NCBI GenBank assembly: GCA_036267255.1
Contig: DATAWK010000043.1
Location: 62,001 to 126,000, forward strand
DNA: 64,000 nt
Source: DATAWK01 sp036267255
GTDB lineage: Bacteria; Acidobacteriota; Terriglobia; Terriglobales; Acidobacteriaceae
Direction: 5' to 3'
A program made the translations under genes and the position numbers. Shown in pieces: positions 36,201 through 44,195 of the stretch (position 1 is the stretch's first letter; every line of letters starts with the position of its first letter). Under the pieces are notes generated by a model that searched no databases, was not told the DNA's origin, and saw only the letters and a list, made by a program, of their open reading frames with translations.

Positions 36201-36776
36201 CTGCATCCATTGTTGAAATTCCGCGTCGCTGTTGGGGGCGCCCTGCTGCTGAATCACTTGAGCGAGCTGATACATGGCGACGAGATTCCTGGGGTTGAGA
36301 TCGACGGCTTTGCGGAAGTCGGCGATTGCCTGCGCAGAGTTTCCCTTGCCTGCATCCACGAGTCCCAGCAGGTAATACAGCCGATCATTCCGCGGGGCCA
36401 GCGCCTGCGCGCGTTTGAGCCGCTGTTCGGCGGCATCGAAATTTCTCTGCCGCAAGGCGAGGATGCCCCAATCGGCCCAGGCCGACGGCTCACCGGGAAC
36501 CATCTGCGTGGCGCGTGCCAGCATCGTTTCCGCGCGGACGTCGTTACCGACCTGAAGCGCAGCGAGGCCAACGTAGAAGGTGGAAACGAAATCGGAGTAG
36601 GCCTTTGAGGAGGGGCTGGGCAACTGATCGCGAGAATGGCATCCGGCAACGAGGAGCGATGCAGAGGCGAGCAGCGCAGCGACAAACCGGAGTCGCGACG
36701 GGCGCGGCGTGTGTTCCTCCTTTATAGAAGGACTGCCGGCTTTGATAGCGGGGCTGCTGGATCCGTAGGTTTGCAT
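33213..36776 (-). CDS. Large TPR plus FG-GAP plus ASPIC lipoprotein
   Basis: 1187 residues. A lipobox (LLVAGC) lies at about residue 45, preceded by a basic N-terminus. Residues about 60-240 hold five TPR-like helix pairs (NDVRAETMLARATQMVPGE; RNFDAAEQRLKRAQALAP; GNSAQAIADFRKAVDLNPRN). A FG-GAP propeller follows at about 340-680 (DYDFK, DIEADGDLD, DLNGDGNPD, DLDNNGAID, DLNADGRLD). The ASPIC/UnbV domain follows at about 720-790, and then comes a 400-residue C-terminal region of unknown fold with a QGHHEHAHPL histidine cluster. It is the first gene of the operon. The domain order looks like an assembly hub; the C-terminal part is not recognised. Confidence 0.85.
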   Translation of the reverse strand: MQTYGSSSPAIKAGSPSIKEEHTPRPSRLRFVAALLASASLLVAGCHSRDQLPSPSSKAYSDFVSTFYVGLAALQVGNDVRAETMLARATQMVPGEPSAWADWGILALRQRNFDAAEQRLKRAQALAPRNDRLYYLLGLVDAGKGNSAQAIADFRKAVDLNPRNLVAMYQLAQVIQQQGAPNSDAEFQQWMQRIVDTSPDNLPALLELTRMAAKRGDAATLKQCMARIQAHSQSWPPEVQTQFAALQAAASGPDPRSAAIRTTFLRNGLMRLPDFRHSLAAIQPAPGDEAQPFTHFLRLPSPVFAPAPPDMDMIFQPAPLPNPGHTRWNWIGAISLSGAGPATVVEANGSQVHLATGATFPFPGGASHTAPLPEGVLPIDFNYDFKTDLVLAGAGGVRFFRQDSPEHFTDVTAQTKLPNSVLNGRYTGAWAVDIEADGDLDVVLGAPGGPPIVLRNNGDNTFTVTSPFAGISGVRGFVWADLNGDGNPDAAFIDGAGHLHVFTNQRSGRFTETPVPSALDEIKAITAADASHNGILDLLAVQQDGAIVRLAEKSDAPGWNMATVAQVPGTASQLTGEFRLRAADLDNNGAIDLLLSRETSAPGNHKVSAMIWLGSAGGSFVPFTQISAPVAIFDTADLNADGRLDLLGLSADGQPVQSINHGPKNYHWQIIRPRAHQAVGDQRINSFGIGGEIEIRSGLLTQMQPITGPQIHFGLGTQTAVDVARILWPNGSVSAEFALKADQEIVTEQRLKGSCPFLFAYNGHRMAFVKDAVPWGSAIGLRIDSLGTASIAATEEWYKISGNQLVPHNGYYDLRITGELWETYYYDYLGLMTVDHPKGTEIYTDERFVVPAVKPRIYVVGTPHKIVHAIDDQGHDVTAIVRDLDNRYLDTFGRGQYQGITRDHYVQVDLGDDIPANGPLYLIAQGWLHPSDSTVNVAMGQGHHEHAHPLSLEVPDGHGGWVVAQPNLGFPAGRKKICVFDLTHVFRPGTPHLVRLRTNLEIYWDSIEWAQGLPQTPIKITRLAPMLANLHYRGYSVIHQANISSPEIPDYNQLASTTQQWRDLIGYYTRYGDVRPLLASVDDRYVIMNAGDEMSLRFPAQPAPPVGWVRDYVIAGDGWIKDGDYNSTDSKTVLPLPHHSRTVYNTPPVPLEDQWTYRHHLQDWQTYQTRYVTPEPFDDALRTEARQ

Positions 36777-37006
36777 GCGATCTCTGTTTCGGAGTCTCTA
36801 CTGAACATATCGCAATCGAACCCGGAGATGGAATTCGCGGCAGGCTGAGACCGAACAAGGGGTTGAGGAATCTTCTCTGAATGCAAAGACAATCGGCAAG
36901 CAACCGGGGGTGGAGATGGATTTCCATCTTTCGGTGGATGCGCAATCGCTGCGTGGGCGGCTAAGATCGTGCAGCAAAGAGCACTCGCTTCCGGAAACAA
37001 GCTATC

Positions 37007-37012
37007 TATAAT
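37007..37012 (+). promoter_or_regulatory. Candidate -10 box of the importer operon
   Basis: TATAAT lies 42 bases before the ATG of the first permease, in the 277-base divergent gap between the minus-strand ASPIC operon and the importer. The -35 region is weak (TTCCGG or TCGCTT nearby). Confidence 0.4.
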
Positions 37013-37053
37013 GCGGAAAGCAACGCAATCCATGTGCGCAGCACTCCGCAGGG

Positions 37054-37851
37054 ATGAGACCAGGTTTGTTCAAAGTAAAGAGGCCGAAGACCTTGAAACT
37101 GCTTGTCCGGCTTCGACCCGTTGCGTTTATCGCCATCCTGCTTGCCTTGTGGCAGGTTGCTGTCAGCCGGTCGAGCGTGCATCTTTTGCCGGGACCGTGG
37201 GGCGTGGTTGGCGGCATTGTCGACCTGGTGCGGCATGGACTGATCGTGAAGTATACGGTGGCCTCGCTGTTCCGCGTGACGTGGGGTTTTGTTCTGGCGG
37301 CGGTGCTGGCGATCCCGCTGGGATTGACGATCGGCTGGTACCGGCGCGCGGAGATGGCGTTCAATCCACTGATCCAGCTGCTGCGGCCAATTTCTCCGCT
37401 GGCCTGGATTCCGATTGCGATTCTGTGGTTCGGCGTGGGAGATACGGCGGCCGTTTTTCTGATCTTTCTGGCCTGCTTTCTTCCCCTGCTGCTGACAGCC
37501 ATGGATGCCGTGCAAAGTGTTCCGGCGGTTTACATCCACGCTGGACGCAATTTTGGACTGAGCACGCCCGCGCTGCTGTATCGCGTGGTGTATCCGGCGG
37601 TGGTGCCGCAATTGATTATCGGCCTGCGGATTACTTTGGGCATTGCGTGGCTGGTGGTGGTGGCTGCAGAGATGATTGCGGTGGATTCCGGACTTGGATT
37701 TCTGATTGTGGATGCACGGAACGCGGGCAATCGCTATGACCTGGTGGTCGCGGGCATGGTGATTATCGGACTGATTGGCCTGCTGCTGGACATGGGGATG
37801 CGGTCGCTGGAAAAGGTGAAGTCATTTCGCTGGGGTTATTCGGAGGACTAG
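37054..37851 (+). CDS. ABC importer permease (SsuC/TauC-type), copy 1
   Basis: 265 residues with six predicted helices. The cytoplasmic EAA loop reads HAGRNFGLSTPALLYRVV, and a hydrophobic stretch with AAEMIAVDSGLGFLI is typical of the SsuC/TauC/NrtB permeases that import sulfonates, taurine, nitrate or related compounds. It is closely similar throughout to the second permease at 38639, so the channel is probably a heterodimer from a gene duplication. First gene of the operon; the next gene begins two bases after its stop. Confidence 0.88.
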   Translation: MRPGLFKVKRPKTLKLLVRLRPVAFIAILLALWQVAVSRSSVHLLPGPWGVVGGIVDLVRHGLIVKYTVASLFRVTWGFVLAAVLAIPLGLTIGWYRRAEMAFNPLIQLLRPISPLAWIPIAILWFGVGDTAAVFLIFLACFLPLLLTAMDAVQSVPAVYIHAGRNFGLSTPALLYRVVYPAVVPQLIIGLRITLGIAWLVVVAAEMIAVDSGLGFLIVDARNAGNRYDLVVAGMVIIGLIGLLLDMGMRSLEKVKSFRWGYSED

Positions 37852-37853
37852 AA

Positions 37854-38642
37854 ATGTCGTCAACAGAAGCGATGACGGTACCGACGGTGACGGGGACGAA
37901 GCTGCGTGCGGAGCACGTGAGCATGACGTTCAAGCGCGACGGCAAGAGCACGCCGGTGCTGGACGACATCAACCTGGATGTGCAGGATGGAGAGTTCATC
38001 TGCCTGGTGGGGCCATCCGGGTGTGGAAAGTCAACGTTGCTGAATACGATGGCCGGTTTTCTGTCTCCGACGAGCGGAGCGGTACGGATCGACGGCGAAG
38101 TGGTGCAGAGGCCGGACCCGCGCCGCATTTTTGTTTTTCAGGAACGCGGCGTTTTTCCCTGGCTGACGGTAGAGGGGAACATCGGGTTTGGGTTGTTCCG
38201 ATTGCCGCGCGTGGAACAGAAGCAGCGCATTGCGCATTACGTGAAGATGGTTGGGCTGGAAGGATTCGAGGAGGCCTATCCGTCGGAACTTTCCGGCGGC
38301 ATGAAACAAAGGCTGGAAGTGGCGCGTGCGCTGGCGGTGAATCCGGACATGCTGTTTCTGGATGAACCGTTCGGGGCGCTGGATTCCATTACGCGCCTGG
38401 TGATGCGCGGCGAGCTGCTGCGCATCTGGGAGGCGGAGCGCAAGACGATCATCTTTGTGACACACGATATCGATGAAGCGGTGCAGCTTGCCGATCGTGT
38501 GGTGGTGCTGAGCGCACGCCCGGCAACGATTCAGCAGATTGTGAACATCGACATTGCCCATCCGCGAGACATCAGTTCGGCCCGTTATCTGGAGCTGCGC
38601 GACGGCATATTGCAGCAGATCGGATTGGCGCACAAAGTATGA
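37854..38642 (+). CDS. ABC importer ATPase (SsuB/TauB-type)
   Basis: 262 residues. Walker A is GPSGCGKST near residue 55, the ABC signature is LSGGMKQRLEVARAL near 142, and Walker B is MLFLDEPFGALD, followed by the H-loop VTHDIDEAV. This is the usual nucleotide-binding subunit of nitrate/sulfonate/taurine importers. Its stop overlaps the second permease start (ATGA). One ATPase gene serves two permease genes. Confidence 0.93.
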   Translation: MSSTEAMTVPTVTGTKLRAEHVSMTFKRDGKSTPVLDDINLDVQDGEFICLVGPSGCGKSTLLNTMAGFLSPTSGAVRIDGEVVQRPDPRRIFVFQERGVFPWLTVEGNIGFGLFRLPRVEQKQRIAHYVKMVGLEGFEEAYPSELSGGMKQRLEVARALAVNPDMLFLDEPFGALDSITRLVMRGELLRIWEAERKTIIFVTHDIDEAVQLADRVVVLSARPATIQQIVNIDIAHPRDISSARYLELRDGILQQIGLAHKV

Positions 38643-39421
38643 ACACGCTGACAGAGCCACGGAAATGGGAGAAATATTTCTGGCCGGTGCTGGTGATGGC
38701 GCTGTTTCTTGCATTGTGGCATTACTCCGTGGTGTGGACGGCGACCAAGATTTTTCCTTCTCCGCTGGAGGTGGAAAAGGGATTGATAGAGCTGCTGCGG
38801 AAACACGTTCTGTGGGGCGATATCATCGACTCCCTGCGGCGCGTGGCGATTAGTTTTGGCGCTGCGGCGCTGTTGGGAATCCCCATTGGATTGACGCTGG
38901 GCTGGTATCCGGCGGCGGACCAGGTGGTGAACCCGGTGATGCAGATCCTGCGGCCGATCAGCCCGATTGCGTGGATTCCGGTGGCGATCATCTTTTTTGG
39001 GGTGGGAGACAAGGCGGCCATCTTTCTGATTTTTCTGGGCGCGTATTTTCCTATCGTGGTGGCGTGTGTGAGCGGCGTGTCCAACGTGCCGTCGATGTAT
39101 CGGCGCGCAGGCCGCAATTTTGGTTTGTCCCCGGCACAGATTCTGGCGAAGGTGGTGTTCCCGGCGGCGTTGCCGCGAATCCTGATGGGCTTGCGGATTG
39201 CGCTGGGCATTGCCTGGCTGGTGGTGGTTGCCGCGGAGATGATTGCTGTCGATTCCGGGCTGGGGTACCTGGTGATCGATTCGCGAAATTCCGGAAAGCG
39301 GTACGACCTGGTGGTTGCGGCCATGCTGCTGATTGGCGTGATCGGATTGATTCTGGACCTTGGATTTCGCCAATTGGAAAAGATCAAATCCGTGCGCTGG
39401 GGGTTTGGCAATGAGTCTTAA
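38639..39421 (+). CDS. ABC importer permease (SsuC/TauC-type), copy 2
   Basis: 260 residues, six predicted helices and an EAA loop RAGRNFGLSPAQILAKVV. Near-identical segments with copy 1 include AGRNFGLS, the WLVVVAAEMIAVDSGLG stretch and the final EKIKS.RWG.. The start ATG at 38639 is translationally coupled to the ATPase. Its C-terminal coding end overlaps the substrate-binding gene by 11 bases. Membrane subunit of the same importer. Confidence 0.9.
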   Translation: MNTLTEPRKWEKYFWPVLVMALFLALWHYSVVWTATKIFPSPLEVEKGLIELLRKHVLWGDIIDSLRRVAISFGAAALLGIPIGLTLGWYPAADQVVNPVMQILRPISPIAWIPVAIIFFGVGDKAAIFLIFLGAYFPIVVACVSGVSNVPSMYRRAGRNFGLSPAQILAKVVFPAALPRILMGLRIALGIAWLVVVAAEMIAVDSGLGYLVIDSRNSGKRYDLVVAAMLLIGVIGLILDLGFRQLEKIKSVRWGFGNES

Positions 39422-40469
39422 GAAGAAAATTCTGCTGATTGCCTGCGGATGGCTGGTGCTGATTTCGGGACTGCATGCCTACCTGAATGTGAACTGGGAT
39501 GCGGTGCTGAATAATTTTCGCCCGGCGGACAAACGGAAGATTGTCGTTGCCTACATTCCCGTGACGTGCCAGTTGACGTGCCCGGTGACGGACTACATCA
39601 CGAAATTTTCTGAGAGCGGAGAGATGTTTCTGCCGCGCATGTTCCAGGGGTTTCCGGCGCTCAAGGAAGCGCTGATTTCCAACAAAGTGCAGGCGGCCTT
39701 TATTGTTGCGCCGATGGCGATCGCACTGGTGGCGCAGGGCGTGCCAATCAAGGTGGTCTACCTGGGACATCGATATGGGAGTGCGGTGGTGGTCCGCAAG
39801 AATGGGCCAGTCAAAACATTTGCCGATCTGCGCGGAAAGACCGTTGCGATTCCGAGCAGATTTTCCGATGAACGCCTGCTGCTGTTTCGCGCGATGCAGG
39901 TGTGGGGCATGAAGCCGGGCGACATCAAAATGGTGGAGATGGCGCCGCCGGATGTTGCCGGCGCGCTGGCTTCGGGAGCGATCGATGCATTTTCAATGGG
40001 CGAACCGTTTCCCTCGCAGGCAGAGATGGCAGGCTATGGCAGGGTCCTGTTCCAGGCCAAGGAATACTGGCCCGATTACATGTCCTGCATTCTTGTGGTG
40101 CGACAGGACCTGATCGACAAACGACCGGATGTTGTGCAGACGCTGGTGGATGGGATTGCGCGGTCGGGCCTGTGGCTGGACAAGAGCAAACCGCACCGCG
40201 AGGATGCCGCGGATTTTGTGGGCCGTTTGTACTATCACCAGAAACCGGCGCTGCTGCGGTGGGCGCTGACCAAGCCGATGGACCGAATCCGATATGAGCC
40301 GCTGGCGCCGAGCAAGGCGGACTTCGACATGGTCCGCGACCTGATGATTCAAACAGGCGTGCTGGATAAAAAGATCCCTTTCAGCGCGTATACCGACACG
40401 CGATTTTCCGACGGAGCACGTACGCAGACGGCATGGAAGTATGACGCGGGCGATACGATTGCCCATTGA
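39411..40469 (+). CDS. NMT1/THI5-like ABC substrate-binding protein with N-terminal membrane anchor
   Basis: 352 residues from ATG 39411, inside the end of the permease gene. A single N-terminal helix (ILLIACGWLVLISGLHAYL) is probably an uncleaved anchor. The periplasmic domain starts KRKIVVAYIPVTCQLTCPVTDYI, with two cysteines (53 and 57) at the mouth of the expected ligand cleft. Later features (AFIVAPMAIALVAQGVPIKVV, LRGKTVAIPSRF, GAIDAFSMGEPF) are standard for NrtA/TauA/SsuA-like proteins. The cysteines are unusual for this fold. The ligand is unknown. Confidence 0.85.
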   Translation: MSLKKKILLIACGWLVLISGLHAYLNVNWDAVLNNFRPADKRKIVVAYIPVTCQLTCPVTDYITKFSESGEMFLPRMFQGFPALKEALISNKVQAAFIVAPMAIALVAQGVPIKVVYLGHRYGSAVVVRKNGPVKTFADLRGKTVAIPSRFSDERLLLFRAMQVWGMKPGDIKMVEMAPPDVAGALASGAIDAFSMGEPFPSQAEMAGYGRVLFQAKEYWPDYMSCILVVRQDLIDKRPDVVQTLVDGIARSGLWLDKSKPHREDAADFVGRLYYHQKPALLRWALTKPMDRIRYEPLAPSKADFDMVRDLMIQTGVLDKKIPFSAYTDTRFSDGARTQTAWKYDAGDTIAH

Positions 40470-40526
40470 AGCGATGCAGGGCGCGTGGTTGCGCTTCTCA
40501 ATCCAACCTGAAGGAGGGAATGGACG

Positions 40527-40829
40527 ATGTACCGCAGAAAATTTATTCGGATGATGACGCTGGCAGGCGCCGGTGGACTGGCAACGATGGGAAGCGTGCG
40601 CGCGATTGGAGACAGCGACAACCAGACGGTGACCTATCACGTGCAGGGATTCAGCTGCATTACGTGCGCCGTGGGGCTGGACGCAATGCTGGCGCGGGAA
40701 AAAGGAATTGTGCGGAGCAAATCCAGCTATCCCGATGGGAAAGTGGTGATTGAGTTCGATCCGCACATCGTCGATGACGCTGCTCTGCGCGGATTTATCG
40801 CGGAGATGGGTTTTACGGTGAAGGGATAA
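40527..40829 (+). CDS. Exported HMA (heavy-metal-associated) domain protein
   Basis: 100 residues. It begins MYRRKFIRMMTLAGAGGLATM, a Tat-type leader (RRKFIRM) suggesting export in folded form. The mature part is a ferredoxin-like HMA domain with GFSCITCAVGLD, the CxxC metal site at C44/C47, and the DAALRGFIAEMGFTVKG end. HMA domains bind Cu(I), Hg(II) or Zn(II). It lies 57 bases after the binding protein and three bases before the DUF169 gene, so it belongs to the importer operon, a combination I do not know from characterised systems. Confidence 0.8.
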   Translation: MYRRKFIRMMTLAGAGGLATMGSVRAIGDSDNQTVTYHVQGFSCITCAVGLDAMLAREKGIVRSKSSYPDGKVVIEFDPHIVDDAALRGFIAEMGFTVKG

Positions 40830-40832
40830 AGG

Positions 40833-41603
40833 ATGAGGGAGCCACGGCAAGAGACGAACTATGCAAAAACTGCGGAGGCGCTGACGGCGGCGCTGCATCT
40901 GCGCCAGAACCCGGTAGCGATCTGCTTTACGGATTCGGTTCCCGATGGCGTACGCGGGCATGATGGCCCGGTGCCTGCCGGATGCAGGTTCTGGGAAGAT
41001 GGCGCGAGCGCGACGTTCGCGACGTCGGCTGCGGACCATAGCCTGTGTGCGATCGGCGTCTACACGCATAACCTGCAGCCATCCCCCGCGCAACAAACGG
41101 ACCTGATGGATGCGCTGAAGGTTTTTGGCGAGTTAGGGTATGTGACGGAAAAAGACCTGGCGCTGATTCCCGTGCTGCCGTCGCAGCCGAACCATGTTGT
41201 GTACAGTCCGCTGAGCGAGACGCCGTTGCCGCCGGATGTGGTGCTGCTGTTTGTGCATGCCAGCCAGACATTGATTCTTTCCGAAGCGACGCAGCAGGTG
41301 GAGCAGCAAAATGCTCCGGCGATGGGACGGCCTGCATGCGCCGTGGTGCCCCAGGTAATGCGTACAGGCCGTGCGGCGTTGAGCCTGGGATGCTGCGGCG
41401 CGCGCGCATATCTGGATACGCTGACCGATGACGTGGCTATTTTCGCAATCCCGGGAGCGAAGCTGGAAGCGTACACGCAACGGATTGAGGCGTTGGCGAA
41501 GGCGAATGCCGTGCTGGCGAAGTTCCACGAAATTCGGCGGCGCGATGTTGGCGCCGGGCAGACGCCAACGATCAAGGATTCTCTGGCGGCGATGGGAGCG
41601 TAG
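40833..41603 (+). CDS. DUF169 protein with conserved cysteines
   Basis: 256 residues. Family-typical blocks are AGCRFWEDG near 45-55, SLCAIG near 70, and LGCCGARAYLDTLTDD near 190; all three carry cysteines. DUF169 proteins are cytoplasmic and of unknown function; some are found near redox or transport genes. It directly follows the HMA gene (three-base gap), ends the operon, and converges on the trans-sulfuration gene 31 bases further on. Confidence 0.8.
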   Translation: MREPRQETNYAKTAEALTAALHLRQNPVAICFTDSVPDGVRGHDGPVPAGCRFWEDGASATFATSAADHSLCAIGVYTHNLQPSPAQQTDLMDALKVFGELGYVTEKDLALIPVLPSQPNHVVYSPLSETPLPPDVVLLFVHASQTLILSEATQQVEQQNAPAMGRPACAVVPQVMRTGRAALSLGCCGARAYLDTLTDDVAIFAIPGAKLEAYTQRIEALAKANAVLAKFHEIRRRDVGAGQTPTIKDSLAAMGA

Positions 41604-41634
41604 CGCGAGCCAGCTGGAACGTGTTGGCGATTCC

Positions 41635-42771
41635 TTACGCGTCCAATGTTTGCGCGAGGTCGTCGATCAGGTCGTCGGTGTCTTCGATGCCGATCGACAG
41701 CCGGACAAGGTCTTCCGGAATGACGCGCGAAGTGCGGAGTTCGACCGGCACGCTGGCGTGCGACATTTGCCCGGGCAGACTGATGGTGGAGTTGACGCTG
41801 CCGAAGCTGACGGCAATGCGGAAGAGCTGCGTCTGTTCGGCGATCTTCTTGGCGAGATCGAATGAGCCGGTGGTAAAGCTGAGCACCGCTCCAGCACCGC
41901 GCGCCTGCCGCTGCTGCAGTGGATAGAAGGGCGATGCAGGAAGGCCGGGATACAGGACGGAGCGCACCTTCTTGTGGCTGGAGAGAAACTGCGCGATGGC
42001 GAGGGCGTTCTTCTGCTGCGCATCCAGGCGCAACTTCAACGTCTTGAGTCCACGCAGGAGCAGGAAACAATCAAAGGGCGCAAGGCAGTTGCCTTCGGCA
42101 TTCTGCAGGAAATAAATTTCTTCTGCCAGCGCTGCGTCTTTCACGACGAGGACGCCCGCGGTGACATCGCTGTGGCCGCAGAGAAATTTTGTTGCCGACT
42201 GCAAGGAAATGTCCGCGCCCAGGTCCAGCGGATTTTGCAGATAGGGAGACATGGTGCTGTTGTCCACGCACAAACGCGCGCCACGCCCGTGAGCGATATT
42301 CGCCAATGCCTGCAGGTCGAGGACGCGGAGGAGCGGATTGGTCGGCGATTCGACGTAGACGAGCTTCGTTTGCTCGGTGAGCTGTTCGGCGAAGCGCTCG
42401 GGATCGGCGGCGTCCGCATAGCGCACGGTGATGCCGGCCTTGGGAAGAACTTTGGTGAACAAGCGACAGGTGCCACCGTAGAGATCGCTGTCCGCCACGA
42501 TTTCATCGCCCGCCTTGAGCAGCCGGACTACGTTGGTGATGGCGGCCATGCCGCTGGAAAAACAAAACCCGCGGGTTCCGTTGTCGAGCGCGGCGACCTG
42601 TTCTTCCAGAATGCGACGCGTGGGGTTGCCGCTGCGCGAGTAGTCATACTGGCTGAAGCTGTCGGCCTGTTCCTGCTCAAAGGTCGCTGTTTGGTAAATG
42701 GGTGTGGTCATGGGACGAAAAGGATCGTCCGGACAAACGTCAAAACTGACAAGGCGGCTGGCAAACTTCAC
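41635..42771 (-). CDS. Trans-sulfuration PLP enzyme, cystathionine beta-lyase-like
   Basis: 378 residues of the Cys/Met-metabolism PLP family. The Schiff-base lysine lies in SATKFLCGHSDV, a context close to plant-type cystathionine beta-lyases; YDYSRSGNPTR, CFSSGMAAI and YVESPTNPLLRV are other family blocks. Cystathionine gamma-lyase or synthase cannot be ruled out. The start overlaps the upstream gene by four bases (ATGA), so the two are translated together. Confidence 0.85.
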   Translation of the reverse strand: MKFASRLVSFDVCPDDPFRPMTTPIYQTATFEQEQADSFSQYDYSRSGNPTRRILEEQVAALDNGTRGFCFSSGMAAITNVVRLLKAGDEIVADSDLYGGTCRLFTKVLPKAGITVRYADAADPERFAEQLTEQTKLVYVESPTNPLLRVLDLQALANIAHGRGARLCVDNSTMSPYLQNPLDLGADISLQSATKFLCGHSDVTAGVLVVKDAALAEEIYFLQNAEGNCLAPFDCFLLLRGLKTLKLRLDAQQKNALAIAQFLSSHKKVRSVLYPGLPASPFYPLQQRQARGAGAVLSFTTGSFDLAKKIAEQTQLFRIAVSFGSVNSTISLPGQMSHASVPVELRTSRVIPEDLVRLSIGIEDTDDLIDDLAQTLDA

Positions 42772-43979
42772 TGGTTCCCTCCGGAGGTGCTTTCCTCAAG
42801 CGATATTTGCGCAAGCGCCTGTTGCAGATCCGCGAGGATGTCGTCGATGTGTTCAATGCCGACGGAGAGCCGAATCAACCGGTCGGTGATTCCAAGCCGC
42901 TCCCGCACTTCCAGCGGCAGGTCGCAGTGCGAGGCCGTGGCTGGATTGGTGACCAGCGTTTCCACACTGCCCAGGCTTTCGGCGCAGGTACAGAGCCGCA
43001 GCGCATTGATAAAACGCAGCGATTCCTGCGTGCCGGCTTTGAGCTCAAAGGACAACATGCCTCCCGGCGCGTTTTGCTGACGGCGTGCGAGTGCGGCCTG
43101 AGGGAAGGAAGCAAGTCCGGGGTAGTTGACGTGCTCCACGGCGGGATTGGCGGCCAGCCATTCGGCGACGCGCTGGGCATTGTCGCAGTGGATACGCATG
43201 CGTGCGGGCAGCGTCTTCATGCCCTGCAGGGTGAGCCACGCTTCCTGCGGGGCCTGGATGGTGCCGAGAATTTTGCGAACGAAACGGAGACGCTCCAGCA
43301 AGGCTTCATCCTTGGTGGCGAGCGAGCCGCCGATGGTCGCGTTGTGGCCGTCGATATATTTCGTGGTGGAAAGCATGGAGATGTGCGCGCCCAGTTCCAG
43401 CGGCCTTTGCAGCAGCGGCGTGAGGAAGGTGTTGTCGACGGCGAGCAGGATGTTCCGCTCCTGAGCAATATCGGCGAGCGCGCGAATGTCGGTCAGCAAC
43501 ATGGTGGGGTTGGCAGGCGTCTCGATAAAGAAGAGGCGGGTATTTTCTTTGACGGCGGCGCGCACTGCGTCCGGAGAGGCCGTATCAACAAAACTTGTTT
43601 CGACGCCGAAATTTTCCAGCACCTGGCGAAAGAGCCGGATGGTGCCGCCGTAGATGACTTCCGAGAGCACAACATGGTCGCCAGCCTGAAGCACGGCGAG
43701 GCAGAGCGTGGTGATGGCTGCCATACCGGTACGGAAACAAACGGCACCGGGAGTTCCTTCGAGGGCGGCGATGGCCTGTTCCAGAGCATCCACAGTGGGA
43801 TTGGCACCGCGCGAATAACCGAAGCCGTTGGTGACACCGACACCATCATGGACGTAGGTGGCCGTCTGATGAATGGGAAAAAGGATGGGTCGGGCCGGTG
43901 TGTTCCACACACGATTGCCGTGGATGGCTGCCGTCTCGGGCTGCAATATACGGTCTTTATCTGAATTGTCTGAAGACAA
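42768..43979 (-). CDS. Trans-sulfuration PLP enzyme, cystathionine gamma-synthase/lyase-like
   Basis: 403 residues from the TTG at 43979, chosen because AGGAGG sits six bases ahead; an in-frame TTG ten codons upstream has no such site. The PLP lysine is in STTKYIDGHNATIGG, with FGYSRGANPTVDALE, CFRTGMAAIT and FIETPANPTMLL. Members with this GHN-type segment include O-acetylhomoserine sulfhydrylases and cystathionine gamma-synthases. Paired with the following gene, it would give the homoserine-ester to homocysteine route. The leader to the -10 box is about 195 bases long, room for a regulatory RNA that I cannot classify. Confidence 0.85.
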   Translation of the reverse strand: MSSDNSDKDRILQPETAAIHGNRVWNTPARPILFPIHQTATYVHDGVGVTNGFGYSRGANPTVDALEQAIAALEGTPGAVCFRTGMAAITTLCLAVLQAGDHVVLSEVIYGGTIRLFRQVLENFGVETSFVDTASPDAVRAAVKENTRLFFIETPANPTMLLTDIRALADIAQERNILLAVDNTFLTPLLQRPLELGAHISMLSTTKYIDGHNATIGGSLATKDEALLERLRFVRKILGTIQAPQEAWLTLQGMKTLPARMRIHCDNAQRVAEWLAANPAVEHVNYPGLASFPQAALARRQQNAPGGMLSFELKAGTQESLRFINALRLCTCAESLGSVETLVTNPATASHCDLPLEVRERLGITDRLIRLSVGIEHIDDILADLQQALAQISLEESTSGGNQ

Positions 43980-44172
43980 GATTGTCCTCCTCAAAAAGCG
44001 AGCATGCAATGGATAGAACCAAATGGACGTTGAGGTGTGTGCCCCAGACGGCTGCTCAGAGAAGGAAGTGTGAGCTAGGCTCCAACTTCAAGGTCTGGCC
44101 AGATGCCGCCTGGGGCTGGCATGGCCATAGACATTCGCGGAGTGAAGAGAGGCTTCATATAGGCTTTCTTGA

Positions 44173-44195
44173 ATTATAGTGGCAATTCCGGAATT
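44173..44195 (-). promoter_or_regulatory. Candidate promoter of the trans-sulfuration operon with a palindrome in its spacer
   Basis: The minus strand reads TATAAT at 44178-44173. Just upstream, AATTCCGGAATT (44184-44195) is a perfect 12-base palindrome inside the spacer, where a repressor or activator could bind. The -35 hexamer is not clear (TTGTTC is two bases too far). Confidence 0.4.
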
